Shown here: positions 17,764 to 26,718 of the stretch, in pieces
Position numbering within the stretch: the first letter of the stretch is position 1
Layout: the number at the start of each line of letters is the position of its first letter
NCBI RefSeq assembly: GCF_965215655.1
Contig: NZ_OZ244111.1
Location: forward strand, 2,294,001 to 2,358,000
Direction of reading: 5' to 3'
From: Nioella sp965215655
GTDB lineage: Bacteria > Pseudomonadota > Alphaproteobacteria > Rhodobacterales > Rhodobacteraceae
Length of the DNA: 64,000 nt
Translations under genes and position numbers: made by a program
Notes under the pieces: model-generated
What the model was told of the DNA's origin: nothing
Databases searched by the model: none
Seen by the model: only the letters and a program-made list of their open reading frames with translations

Positions 17764-17798
17764 AAAAAGCGACCTCCGAGGTCACCCCCGGGGCCGCT
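17764..17798 (-). terminator. Terminator-like hairpin in the GTA operon leader (possible attenuator)
   Basis: On the minus strand AGCGGCC (17792-17798) pairs with GGTCGCT (17768-17774, one G-U pair) and is followed by five U. The loop holds a second, mutually exclusive palindrome, GACCTCGGAGGTC. It lies about 50 nt before gp1 and is separate from the mltG terminator at 18001, so it belongs to the GTA leader. Confidence 0.6.
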
Positions 17799-18000
17799 TG
17801 CCCAGTTCTTCCAGCATGTCACAAGTGATACACGGGACCGTTCGGAAAGTCAATAACTTTATTATTTTCAATTAGTTAACAAAACGATACCTCCGCAAGA
17901 AACCATTAACCCCCCTTCTTCTTTGCCCAAGTACCCCGGGGGAGTCGCCTCAGGCGACGGGGGCAGCGCCCCCTCAAACCTTGCCATCTGTCAAAAACGC
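17799..18000 (-). promoter_or_regulatory. AT-rich upstream region of the GTA operon
   Basis: The non-coding stretch between mltG and gp1 (336 bp in all) contains an AT-rich core at about 17845-17915 (AATAACTTTATTATTTTCAA, TTAGTTAACAAAACGATAC) that stands out against the GC-rich surroundings. This is the best place for the GTA promoter and for binding of a GafA-type activator. No clean -35/-10 pair is obvious. A double hairpin at 17944-17973 also lies here. No ORF is supported. Confidence 0.45.
17944..17973. repeat. Intergenic double hairpin
   Basis: Two adjacent perfect hairpins, GTCGCC-TCA-GGCGAC (17944-17958) and GGGGGC-AGC-GCCCCC (17959-17973), lie downstream of the mltG terminator. This form is like the extragenic palindromes that recur in Rhodobacterales genomes; a second copy is not visible in this window. 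Confidence 0.5.
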
Positions 18001-18024
18001 AAAACGCGGCCCCTCGGGGCCGCG
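18001..18024 (-). terminator. Terminator of the fabF-mltG unit
   Basis: CGCGGCCCC (18005-18013) and GGGGCCGCG (18016-18024) form a 9-bp stem with a very short loop. On the minus strand it is followed by TTTTG. It lies 29 bp after the mltG stop. Confidence 0.75.
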
Positions 18025-18052
18025 TGGGTCGACGCCAAAGGCGGCGAAATCC

Positions 18053-19222
18053 CTAGTTTTCCTGCGCCGCCCGTGCCGCTTCGATCGCCCGCCAGGCCTG
18101 CACGTTCTCGTTATGCTCGGCCAGGCTCGATGCAAAGGCATGGCCCCCCGACCCGTCCGCCACGAAGAACAGATAGTCCGTGCTGGCCGGATTCACCGCC
18201 GCCTCGATGGCGGCCCGTCCGGGGTTCGCAATCGGCGTCGGGGGCAGCCCGTCGATGCGATAGGTGTTCCACGGGTTGTTGTCATTGATCAGCTCGCTTT
18301 GCCGAATCCCCCGGCCAAGGAAGCCGCGCCCCTCGGATTCGCCATAGATGATCGTCGGGTCGGTCTGCAGCCGCATCCCCGCCTCAAGCCGGTTCACGAA
18401 AACCCCCGCGATCTCGCCGCGTTCATCGGCCACCCCGGTTTCCTTCTCGATCAGCGAGGCCATGATCAGCGCCTCCTCGACCGTATCATAGGGCAGGTTC
18501 TCGGCCCGCCCCGCCCAGGCCGCCAGCAGGATACCGGTCTGCGCATCGGCCATATCGGTCAGCATCTCGGAAATCAGGGTGCCGCGCGCCACCTCATAGG
18601 TATCGGGCGCCAGCGTGCCCTCGGCGGGCAGATCCTCGACATCATCTTCCAGGAAATCCGCGCCGCGCAGCCCTTCGACGATCTGCCAGACGGTCAGCCC
18701 TTCCGGCACCGACACCCGGTAGACAATCGGCGTGCCCGCCTCGACCAGAGCCACGTAATCGGCAGGCAGCTCCGCGCCGCCCTCGAAGGTCGCCAGTTCC
18801 ACCTGCTCGCCGGTTCCCGGCACCCGTTCACGCAGCCGCATTTCGCCGCCGCCAGCCCCGCCCCGGATCACATAGGTGGCCGTATAGCGGAAGGTGGACG
18901 GCCCGCCGGAGGACAGGATCTCCATCACCTCGTCCATCGACACGCCCGCGGGAATTTCATAGTTCCCGAACCGCAGGTCCTCGGCCCGCTCCGTATAGCG
19001 CGCGCCAAGCCGGAAGATGGTGGCGCTGGAGATTACCCCCGCGGCCTCAAGGTTTTCCGACACCGAGGCCAGGCTTTCCCCCCGCGACACTTCGAAATAG
19101 GTCGGTTCCGCCAGCGGCCCCGCAGAGGTGAACTGACGCTGCCCCCAGGCCACGGCCCCCGCGAATGCGATGAAGCCGACGATGAGCAGGCTCATCCCGT
19201 TGGCAGCGACATGTTTCCACAT
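18053..19222 (-). CDS. mltG: Endolytic murein transglycosylase MltG
   Basis: MltG cleaves nascent glycan strands in the periplasm and is thought to end peptidoglycan chain growth. The 389-residue protein has one N-terminal membrane anchor (about 9-28), a LysM-like segment (about 45-85) and a YceG catalytic domain. The catalytic-type glutamate is in LIEKETG (about 248); the QTDPTIIYG and NTYRIDGLPPTPIANPG blocks are typical. Its ATG overlaps the fabF stop by one base (TGATG), so the two are co-translated. Confidence 0.95.
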   Translation of the reverse strand: MWKHVAANGMSLLIVGFIAFAGAVAWGQRQFTSAGPLAEPTYFEVSRGESLASVSENLEAAGVISSATIFRLGARYTERAEDLRFGNYEIPAGVSMDEVMEILSSGGPSTFRYTATYVIRGGAGGGEMRLRERVPGTGEQVELATFEGGAELPADYVALVEAGTPIVYRVSVPEGLTVWQIVEGLRGADFLEDDVEDLPAEGTLAPDTYEVARGTLISEMLTDMADAQTGILLAAWAGRAENLPYDTVEEALIMASLIEKETGVADERGEIAGVFVNRLEAGMRLQTDPTIIYGESEGRGFLGRGIRQSELINDNNPWNTYRIDGLPPTPIANPGRAAIEAAVNPASTDYLFFVADGSGGHAFASSLAEHNENVQAWRAIEAARAAQEN

Positions 19223-20484
19223 CAGTCGGAGACCTTCCCCATGACCAGCGACGCGTTGGTGCCGCCAAAGCCGAAGCTGTTGGACAGCGCCACGTTGATC
19301 TCGCGCTCATGTTTGGCATTGGCGGCGAGATTCAGTTTCGGCTCAACCGCCGGGTTGTCGAGGTTGATCGTCGGCGGCGCCACCTGATCGCGGATCGCGA
19401 GGATCGAGAAAATGGCCTCGATCGCACCCGCAGCCCCCAGAAGATGCCCGACAGAGGATTTGGTCGAGGACATGGTAGCCAGCCCCGCCTTGTCGCCCAA
19501 CAGCCGCTCTACCGCACCCAGTTCGATCGTGTCGGCCATGGTCGAGGTGCCATGTGCGTTGATGTAATCCACCGCATCGGGCGTGATTCCTGCGCGTTTC
19601 AAGGCCGCTTCCATGGCGCGATACCCGCCATCCCCGTCCTCAGAGGGCGCGGTGATGTGATAGGCATCGCCCGACAGGCCATATCCCAGGATTTCGGCAT
19701 AGATCTTGGCCCCGCGCGCCTTGGCGTGCTCGTAATCCTCCAGCACCACGACTCCCGCGCCCTCGCCCATGACGAACCCGTCTCGGTCCGCGTCATAGGG
19801 GCGGCTGGCGCGCTGCGGATCGTCTGCGCGCTTGGTGGACAGGGCCTTGCAGGCGTTGAACCCGGCAATGCCGATCTCGCAGATCGCAGCCTCGGCCCCG
19901 CCCGCGATCATCACGTCCGCGTCGCCCCACTGAATGAGCCGCGCCGCGTCACCGATGGCATGGGCGCCGGTCGAACAGGCCGTGACAACCGCGTGGTTCG
20001 GCCCTTTGAAGCCGTAACGGATGCTGACCTGACCCGAGATCAGGTTGATCAGCGAACCGGGAATAAAGAACGGCGATACCCGGCGCGGGCCCTTTTCTTT
20101 CAGCAGAATGGCCGTGTCCGCAATGGATGACAGCCCGCCGATGCCGGACCCGATCAGAACGCCGGTGCGCAGACGGCTTTCCTCGTCCTCGGGCATCCAG
20201 CCCGCATCGCGCACCGCCTGTTCAGCGGCAGCCATGCCGAAGAGGATGAAGTCATCGACCTTGCGCCGTTCCTTGGGCGCCATCCAGTCATCGGGGTTGA
20301 ACGTCCCGTCAGAGCCATCGCCAAGCGGCACTTCGCAGGCATAGTTGGTAGCCAGATGCGAGGCATCGAAGCGCTGGATCGTCCCTGCCCCTGATTCCCC
20401 GGCCAACAGGCGGCTCCAGGTTTCCTCGATACCAGAGGCCAGGGGGGACACGATCCCCAGACCCGTGACAACAACTCGACGCAT
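19222..20484 (-). CDS. fabF: 3-oxoacyl-ACP synthase II
   Basis: FabF condenses malonyl-ACP with acyl-ACP in fatty-acid elongation. The 420-residue protein has the catalytic triad of the family: C170 in TACSTG, His in NAHGTST (about 310) and His in SSVGHLLGAAG (about 347). The start at 20484 (MRRVVVTGLG) matches the family; an in-frame ATG at 20598 adds 38 unrelated residues. It is followed by mltG and preceded by acpP, a common alphaproteobacterial order. Confidence 0.97.
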   Translation of the reverse strand: MRRVVVTGLGIVSPLASGIEETWSRLLAGESGAGTIQRFDASHLATNYACEVPLGDGSDGTFNPDDWMAPKERRKVDDFILFGMAAAEQAVRDAGWMPEDEESRLRTGVLIGSGIGGLSSIADTAILLKEKGPRRVSPFFIPGSLINLISGQVSIRYGFKGPNHAVVTACSTGAHAIGDAARLIQWGDADVMIAGGAEAAICEIGIAGFNACKALSTKRADDPQRASRPYDADRDGFVMGEGAGVVVLEDYEHAKARGAKIYAEILGYGLSGDAYHITAPSEDGDGGYRAMEAALKRAGITPDAVDYINAHGTSTMADTIELGAVERLLGDKAGLATMSSTKSSVGHLLGAAGAIEAIFSILAIRDQVAPPTINLDNPAVEPKLNLAANAKHEREINVALSNSFGFGGTNASLVMGKVSD

Positions 20485-20651
20485 ATTCCTGCCCCTTCCG
20501 GATGAGAGCTTATCGCGGTTTGATAACGTCAAGCGGGGGGCTTGGGCAATCCCTTGACAGGGGTTTTGCCCCGACCCCGCGACCTGCCGCCAATGCAAAA
20601 CGGCACCCTATCAGGATGCCGTTTGCGAATTCTGGACCTGAAGCGAAGGGC

Positions 20652-20885
20652 TCAGGAGGCGTCGGTGATGAATTTGCACGCGTCGCCGAAGGTCTGGATG
20701 GTTTCGGCCGCATCATCGGGGATCTCGATGCCGAACTCTTCCTCGAAGGCCATGACCAGTTCAACGGTGTCCAGGCTGTCTGCGCCCAGGTCGTCGATGA
20801 AGGAGGCGTTCTCGGTCACCTTGTCTTCTTCCACGCTCAGGTGCTCGACAACGATTTTCTTCACGCGATCTGCGATGTCGCTCAT
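20652..20885 (-). CDS. acpP: Acyl carrier protein
   Basis: This 77-residue acidic protein carries the 4'-phosphopantetheine on S37 in GADSLD and shuttles acyl chains through fatty-acid synthesis. Length and helices are those of primary-metabolism ACP. It begins MSDIADRVKK at 20885; longer in-frame starts have no family support. It lies 167 bp before fabF, so it may be transcribed on its own as well. Confidence 0.97.
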   Translation of the reverse strand: MSDIADRVKKIVVEHLSVEEDKVTENASFIDDLGADSLDTVELVMAFEEEFGIEIPDDAAETIQTFGDACKFITDAS

Positions 20886-21166
20886 CTTTTCGATCCTCAT
20901 CCAGTTTGGTCGAAAGCCACTTTCCAGCCCTCGATCTGTAATGCGCCGGTATCGGCGGTTTGACGGGACCGGCAAAGGCCCCATACCGTCTGGCGCAAGC
21001 GCCCCCCGGCAAAATCTGCGCCGCCTATAGCACATCCGCAATCGAAGGCAACGGGGTTTGATCCGTTTTTGCCATTTCCCGCAGCCCCCCGCCTTAACCT
21101 TTCGGAATGATCCGCTCGGTACACTGGCCTCGGATAACCCGTATAAACAATGGGCTGGAGGATACG

Positions 21167-21418
21167 TTGACAGAATTCATCGGCTACATCGCGCTGCTCT
21201 GGCGCGCCCTGCACCACATGTCCGGACTGCAGGCACTGATCTTCGGCATCGGTGCGTTCCTGCTGGGAATCGCCCTGGCACGCGCCGCACGGCGGCTCGG
21301 GGTACATCCGGGCCGCCGCTTGTGGCGGATCGTAACGGCACGGTTTGGCCGGTCAGACCATCGCCATGCCGCCATTCACATGCATCGTCGTGCCCGTCAG
21401 GTACCCCGCCTCAGGTGA
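21167..21418 (+). CDS. Possible small membrane protein with a TTG start
   Basis: A plus-strand frame lies between acpP and fabG. A TTG at 21167 is preceded by a clear GGAGG six bases upstream, which is better than the signal of the in-frame ATG at 21107. The 83-residue product has one or two hydrophobic segments (IGYIALLW and LIFGIGAFLLGIALA), then an Arg-rich tail. The last 66 bp overlap the 3' end of fabG on the other strand, which may mean the true end is affected by that constraint. No family was recognised. Confidence 0.42.
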   Translation: MTEFIGYIALLWRALHHMSGLQALIFGIGAFLLGIALARAARRLGVHPGRRLWRIVTARFGRSDHRHAAIHMHRRARQVPRLR

Positions 21419-22090
21419 GGCCAGGAACAGAACCGCGCTGGCGATCTCTGCGGGGCTGCCCATGCGGCCCGCCGGAATCTGCGTCAGGATCTTGGATTTC
21501 TGATCATCGGTCAGCTTGTCGGTCATCGCGGTCTCGATGAAACCGGGCGCAACGGCATTGACCGTGATGCCCCTGCTGGCCACCTCATAGGCCAGCGATT
21601 TCGACATGCCGATCATGCCGGCCTTGGAGGCGGCATAGTTACCCTGCCCCGGATTGCCGGTGGTCCCCACGACAGACGAGATGTTGATGATCCGGCCCCA
21701 ACGCGCTTTCATCATGCCGCGCAATACGCCTTTGCACAGCTTGAAGGTGGAGGTCAGGTTCACGTCGATCACCGACTGCCATTCCTCGTCGGACATGCGC
21801 ATGAACAGGTTGTCGCGCGTGATACCCGCGTTGTTGACGAGGATATCGACTGACCCCATGGCCTCGGCCGCCTGCTTGGGCAGCGCCTCGACCGCCTCCG
21901 GGTCCGACAGGTTGCAGGGCAGCACATGCGCGCGCTCGCCCAGCTCTGCGGCCAGCGCCTCCAGTGGCTCCACCCGCGTACCTGACAGGCCGACCGTGGC
22001 GCCCGCGGCGTGCAATGCGCGCGCGATATCGGCGCCGATGCCGCCCGATGCGCCGGTGATCAGCGCGTTTTTCCCTGTGAGATCAAACAT
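21353..22090 (-). CDS. fabG: 3-oxoacyl-ACP reductase
   Basis: FabG reduces 3-oxoacyl-ACP with NADPH. The 245-residue SDR has GASGGIG at 14-20, NNAG at 87-90, and the catalytic set S139, Y152 and K156 (YAASK). The start at 22090 (MFDLTGKNALITG) matches the family. It lies downstream of fabD in the same direction, with paired palindromes in the gap. Confidence 0.96.
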   Translation of the reverse strand: MFDLTGKNALITGASGGIGADIARALHAAGATVGLSGTRVEPLEALAAELGERAHVLPCNLSDPEAVEALPKQAAEAMGSVDILVNNAGITRDNLFMRMSDEEWQSVIDVNLTSTFKLCKGVLRGMMKARWGRIINISSVVGTTGNPGQGNYAASKAGMIGMSKSLAYEVASRGITVNAVAPGFIETAMTDKLTDDQKSKILTQIPAGRMGSPAEIASAVLFLASPEAGYLTGTTMHVNGGMAMV

Positions 22091-22134
22091 GTCTCGTCCT
22101 TCCCTGATGTCGTGACGCCCGCCAGGGGCGCCAA

Positions 22135-22174
22135 ATTTCTTCGAAGAAATCTGCAAGGCTCTTGCAAGAGCCTT
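22135..22174. repeat. Paired palindromes between fabD and fabG
   Basis: A perfect 16-bp palindrome, ATTTCTTCGAAGAAAT (22135-22150), and a perfect 20-bp palindrome, AAGGCTCTTGCAAGAGCCTT (22155-22174), lie just after the fabD stop. The second has the same form (AAG...CTTGCAAG...CTT) as two at 47560-47601, also just after a minus-strand stop and with a similar C-rich flank. Confidence 0.7.
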
Positions 22175-22184
22175 CCCGCCCCGC

Positions 22185-23129
22185 TCAGCCCTCGGCCAAT
22201 GCCGCCGCCGCGGCGCGCACCTCGTCGGGCGTGCCCACCTGCCGGGTCGCCAACGACCGGTCGATGCGCCGGATCATGCCGGTCAGCGCCTTGCCCGCGC
22301 CGATTTCCCATGCCTCGGTCACACCATGGGCGGCCATCCACATCACGCTTTCGCGCCAGCGGACAGATCCCGTGACCTGATCGACCAGATGACCGCGCAG
22401 CACTGGGGCCGCGCTTTCCGCCGCCGCCACCACATTCGCCACCACCGGCACGCGCGGCGCGCTCAGCTCCACATGGCTCAACGCCTCGGACATGGCGTCC
22501 GCCGCGGGCTGCATCAACGCACAATGGAACGGGGCAGAGACCGGCAACATCACCGCGCGTTTCGCGCCCTCTCCCTTGGCAATCTCGACGGCCCGCTCGA
22601 CCGCCTCGCGGTGACCGGACACGACCACCTGGCCCGGATCGTTGTCATTCGCAGCCTGGCACACGGCCCCCTGGCTCGCGGCCTCTGCCACGCGCATCGC
22701 GGTCTCGAAGTCGAGCCCCAGCAGCGCCGCCATCGCGCCCTCGCCCACAGGCACCGCCTCCTGCATTGCCTTGCCGCGAATGCGCAGCAGCCGCGCGGTA
22801 TCCGCCAGAGACAGCGCCCCCGCCGCACAAAGCGCCGAGTATTCCCCAAGCGAGTGGCCCGCCACATAGGCCGCCGCCTCGACCGTCACGCCCTCGGCCT
22901 CCAGCGCCGCCATCGCGGCCATGGAGGTTGCCATCAGGGCCGGCTGCGCATTGGCTGTCAGGGTCAGTTGGTCCTGCGTGCCGTCCCAGATCAGCGACGA
23001 CAGGTTCTCGCCCAGGGCCTCGTCCACCGCGTCAAACACCGCTTTCGCAGCCGGGTATTCATCTGCCAGGGCCTTGCCCATGCCGATGGTCTGGGCCCCC
23101 TGGCCCGGGAAGAGGAAGGCTCGTGTCAT
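22185..23129 (-). CDS. fabD: Malonyl-CoA:ACP transacylase
   Basis: FabD loads malonyl groups onto ACP. The 314-residue protein has the FPGQGAQ N-terminus, the nucleophile S93 in GHSLGE and the histidine in APFHCAL (about 205). It is the first of the fabD-fabG pair on the minus strand; the palindromes after it may lower fabG expression or stabilise the message. Confidence 0.96.
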   Translation of the reverse strand: MTRAFLFPGQGAQTIGMGKALADEYPAAKAVFDAVDEALGENLSSLIWDGTQDQLTLTANAQPALMATSMAAMAALEAEGVTVEAAAYVAGHSLGEYSALCAAGALSLADTARLLRIRGKAMQEAVPVGEGAMAALLGLDFETAMRVAEAASQGAVCQAANDNDPGQVVVSGHREAVERAVEIAKGEGAKRAVMLPVSAPFHCALMQPAADAMSEALSHVELSAPRVPVVANVVAAAESAAPVLRGHLVDQVTGSVRWRESVMWMAAHGVTEAWEIGAGKALTGMIRRIDRSLATRQVGTPDEVRAAAAALAEG

Positions 23130-23220
23130 GCGCAGTACCGCTCCATTTCAAGCTGTTGTTGCCCAAGGGGCTACCGCAACCGCTGGTCTGGCGCAATTGC
23201 CAAGCTCCCTGACGGGATCG

Positions 23221-23613
23221 CTAATGTTCCATGAAATGTGGAACGGGAGGCCCCTCGCCGGGAAAAAGCTGCACGAAGATCGTGGGGGCCAGGGCCCGCC
23301 AGCTGAGACTCAGATTGCCGAGAATCCATCGCGGACTGACCCGCGCGGGATGCGCGAGGACGTGATTGTACGGCGCCTCCGCCTCGGTCACGAAGAAGAT
23401 TTCGGGATCGGCGGCAATCAGGAAGTCGCGTTCCCCCGCGGGCAGGCGAAACCCGGGCGCATCCACCCGGCTGTCCCACCAGGTCCACAGGCGGCCATGG
23501 GCATGCAGACAATCAAACCCGTCGCTGCGAATGTCCTCGTGGACATTCGGCAGATTCAGGCTGCGCGCCAATCGCTTGGTCTGGTTCCAATCCAGCATCG
23601 CCGTCGGCCCCAT
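23221..23613 (-). CDS. YjbR/MmcQ-like protein
   Basis: The 130-residue product has the order seen in YjbR/MmcQ (DUF419) proteins: an N-terminal SLNLPNVHEDI block, a central LIAADPEIFFVTE strand-helix and a C-terminal WILGNLSLSWRALAP helix. Family members have a CyaY-like fold and are called DNA-binding, without a known role. Its start could be 23613 or the ATG at 23598. Two operator-like palindromes lie within 80 bp upstream. It is about 90 bp from fabD and could be upstream of it in a shared transcript. Confidence 0.7.
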   Translation of the reverse strand: MGPTAMLDWNQTKRLARSLNLPNVHEDIRSDGFDCLHAHGRLWTWWDSRVDAPGFRLPAGERDFLIAADPEIFFVTEAEAPYNHVLAHPARVSPRWILGNLSLSWRALAPTIFVQLFPGEGPPVPHFMEH

Positions 23614-23630
23614 GTCTTCCCCCCCCGAAG

Positions 23631-23646
23631 GTAAGGAATTCCTTAC
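23631..23646. promoter_or_regulatory. Perfect 16-bp palindrome upstream of the YjbR-like gene
   Basis: GTAAGGAATTCCTTAC is a perfect palindrome ending 18 bp from the start codon of the YjbR-like gene. Its position fits a repressor operator. The binding protein is unknown. Confidence 0.45.
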
Positions 23647-23673
23647 TCACGTCAAAAGAAATCCCTGACGCTT

Positions 23674-23691
23674 CCTCAGGTTTACCTTAGG
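23674..23691. promoter_or_regulatory. Second inverted repeat upstream of the YjbR-like gene
   Basis: CCTCAGGTTTACCTTAGG is symmetric (CCTnAGGT-TT-ACCTnAGG) except at two positions. It is 27 bp from the first palindrome and shares the TACCTTA / TAAGG element, so the two may bind the same protein. Confidence 0.42.
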
Positions 23692-23823
23692 TCAATTTTG
23701 GAGAAAGTAAATATTACCGGCCATGTCGAGCGATTATTGCGGGCTGGAAGCCGGCATCCATGCAATCTGGGCGGATCGGGGCCAAGGGCAGAGGGTTACA
23801 GCCATGCCGCGCCCTTGGGCAGG

Positions 23824-25044
<1,221 letters not shown>

Positions 25045-25236
25045 GATCAGAGCCACTCAACGCTGAAATGGACTTGTATCGTCTATTTTACCCATCCAAC
25101 CGGGTGCAAAATGCGGCGCTCCGATGGTCATTCCGTGCCAAAACGCTCAACCCGGGCTTTGCCGCGCGGACAGGACGACCCCGAGCCGTCAGCAGCCGAA
25201 TCCCCCTTGATCCCCTGCCCCAACCGTCTATAAGGC
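25045..25236. other. Divergent intergenic region before rpsF (no gene seen)
   Basis: The 300 bp between the Gly-Asn protein and rpsF have no supported ORF; frames here lack ribosome-binding sites and homology. The left part (25060-25100) is AT-richer and may hold the two divergent promoters. The right part is the structured rpsF leader, listed separately. Confidence 0.5.
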
Positions 25237-25305
25237 GGGCTTCCTCCGCCGTTGCCTATGCACCGGCGTGGTCTCTCGTGGTCCGGGGGGCGGAGGACGA
25301 AGCCC
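25237..25305 (+). promoter_or_regulatory. Structured leader of the rpsF-rpsR-rplI operon
   Basis: GGGCTTC (25237-25243) pairs with GAAGCCC (25299-25305), and CTCCGCC (25244-25250) pairs with GGCGGAG (25289-25295), leaving a bulged GAC. The 14-bp helix ends 39 nt before rpsF. S6:S18 autoregulatory leaders lie in this position in many bacteria, so this is a candidate binding site, although I cannot confirm the CCG-bulge signature. Confidence 0.5.
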
Positions 25306-25344
25306 CGGCCGTTGAAACACGCCTTGAACAAGACTGGAGATGAC

Positions 25345-25698
25345 ATGCCTCTCTACGAGCATGTGATGATCGCGCGTCAGGACCTGTCCAACGCGCAGGC
25401 CGAGGGCCTCATCGAACATTTTGGCGCAATCCTGTCGGACAATGGCGGTTCGGTCGTCGATTCCGAATACTGGGGCGTCAAGACCATGGCCTACAAGATC
25501 AACAAGAACCGCAAGGGCCACTATGCCTTCCTGCGCACCGACGCCCCGTCGGCCGCCGTTCAGGAAATGGAACGCCTGATGCGCCTGCATGACGACGTGA
25601 TGCGCGTTCTGACCGTCAAGGTCGACGCCCATGACGAGGGCCCCTCGGCCCAGATGCAGAAGCGGGACGACCGTGACGGTCGCCGCGAGCGCCGCTAA
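25345..25698 (+). CDS. rpsF: 30S ribosomal protein S6
   Basis: S6 (117 residues) binds the 30S platform together with S18. The MPLYEHVMIARQDLS start, the VDSEYWGVKTMAYKINKNRKGHY core and the basic C-terminal tail are typical. The start at 25345 follows GGAG with 6-nt spacing; a longer frame to 25252 runs through the structured leader. First gene of the rpsF-rpsR-rplI operon. Confidence 0.98.
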   Translation: MPLYEHVMIARQDLSNAQAEGLIEHFGAILSDNGGSVVDSEYWGVKTMAYKINKNRKGHYAFLRTDAPSAAVQEMERLMRLHDDVMRVLTVKVDAHDEGPSAQMQKRDDRDGRRERR

Positions 25699-25720
25699 CC
25701 CATAGGGAAGGACTTTCAAA

Positions 25721-25948
25721 ATGGCCGCAAAACCGTTTTTCCGCCGCCGCAAGACCGACCCGTTCGCGGGCGACAACGCGCCGAAGATCGACTACAAGGA
25801 CACCCGTCTGCTGCAGCGCTACATCTCTGAGCGTGGCAAGATCGTGCCGTCCCGTATCACCGCCGTTGGGGCAAAGAACCAGCGTAAACTGGCCCGCGCC
25901 ATCAAGCGCGCCCGGTTCCTGGCGCTGCTGCCCTACGCCGTCAAGTAA
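25721..25948 (+). CDS. rpsR: 30S ribosomal protein S18
   Basis: The 75-residue basic protein has the S18 core IDYKDTRLLQRYISERGKI and the C-terminal RAIKRARFLALLPY. It pairs with S6 on the small subunit. It lies 22 bp after rpsF with its own GGAAGG site. Confidence 0.98.
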   Translation: MAAKPFFRRRKTDPFAGDNAPKIDYKDTRLLQRYISERGKIVPSRITAVGAKNQRKLARAIKRARFLALLPYAVK

Positions 25949-25961
25949 GGAGATCTGACCC

Positions 25962-26588
25962 ATGGACGTTATCCTTCTGGAACGCGTGGCCAAGCTTGGT
26001 CAGATGGGCGATGTGGTTTCCGTCAAGGAAGGCTACGCGCGCAACTACCTGCTGCCGCAGCGCAAGGCGCTCCGCGCCAACCAAAGCAACATCGATGCTT
26101 TCGAAGCCCAGAAAGCGCAGCTCGAAGCGCGCAACCTGGAAACCAAGGCGGAAGCCGAGGATCTGGCGGGCCGCTTGGGTGGTCAGCAGTTCATCGTGAT
26201 CCGCTCGGCCTCTGATTCCGGCGCGCTTTACGGCTCCGTCACCACCCGTGACGCTGCCGATGCCGCCACCGAAGCCGGCTTCTCGCTCGATCGCAAGCAG
26301 GTCGCCCTGACCCGCCCGATCAAGGAACTGGGTCTGCACACCGTTCTGGTGAACCTGCACCCCGAGGTTGAGGTCGAGATCGAACTGAACGTGGCCCGCT
26401 CGGTCGAAGAAGCCGAGCTTCAGGCGTCCGGCAAGTCGATCCAGGAACTGGCTGCCGAAGCGGAAGCCGCTGCCGAGTTCGAGATCGCCGAACTGTTCGA
26501 CGATATCGGCTCAGCCGCACTGGACGATGACGCGGGCGACGCAGCCCCCGCCGCCGACGAATCGGAAAACGGCTCGGAAGAAGCCTGA
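25962..26588 (+). CDS. rplI: 50S ribosomal protein L9
   Basis: L9 has the N-terminal 23S-binding domain (MDVILLERVAKLGQMGDVV, YARNYLLPQ), a connecting helix and a C-terminal domain. At 208 residues it is longer than the 149 of E. coli because of an acidic, Ala/Glu-rich C-terminal tail, common in alphaproteobacteria. It is last in the operon and is followed by a strong terminator. Confidence 0.97.
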   Translation: MDVILLERVAKLGQMGDVVSVKEGYARNYLLPQRKALRANQSNIDAFEAQKAQLEARNLETKAEAEDLAGRLGGQQFIVIRSASDSGALYGSVTTRDAADAATEAGFSLDRKQVALTRPIKELGLHTVLVNLHPEVEVEIELNVARSVEEAELQASGKSIQELAAEAEAAAEFEIAELFDDIGSAALDDDAGDAAPAADESENGSEEA

Positions 26589-26616
26589 TCCGTCTCCCCT
26601 TTCGGGGACAGTGATG

Positions 26617-26645
26617 ACCGCGCCCTTCGGGGCGCGGTTTTTTTT
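26617..26645 (+). terminator. Terminator of the rpsF operon
   Basis: ACCGCGCCC and GGGCGCGGT form a 9-bp stem with a UUCG-type tetraloop, followed by eight T. It lies 29 bp after the rplI stop. Confidence 0.95.
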
Positions 26646-26663
26646 GTGCCAGACGCGGCAAAG

Positions 26664-26695
26664 AAAAAGGCCCGCCCCTTTCGGGACGGGCCTTT
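26664..26695 (-). terminator. Terminator of the Ala-Pro-tailed secreted protein gene
   Basis: On the minus strand AAAGGCCCG and CGGGCCTTT flank an inner GC-rich loop and are followed by TTC and further T. It lies 24 bp after the stop of the minus-strand gene. Confidence 0.8.
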
Positions 26696-26718
26696 CGATG
26701 TGATGTGGCCGCGCGGGC

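Noticed and set aside
17547..17822. Longer alternative first gene of the GTA operon
   Set aside because: It is a different frame from gp1, runs through the leader hairpin and has no family features.
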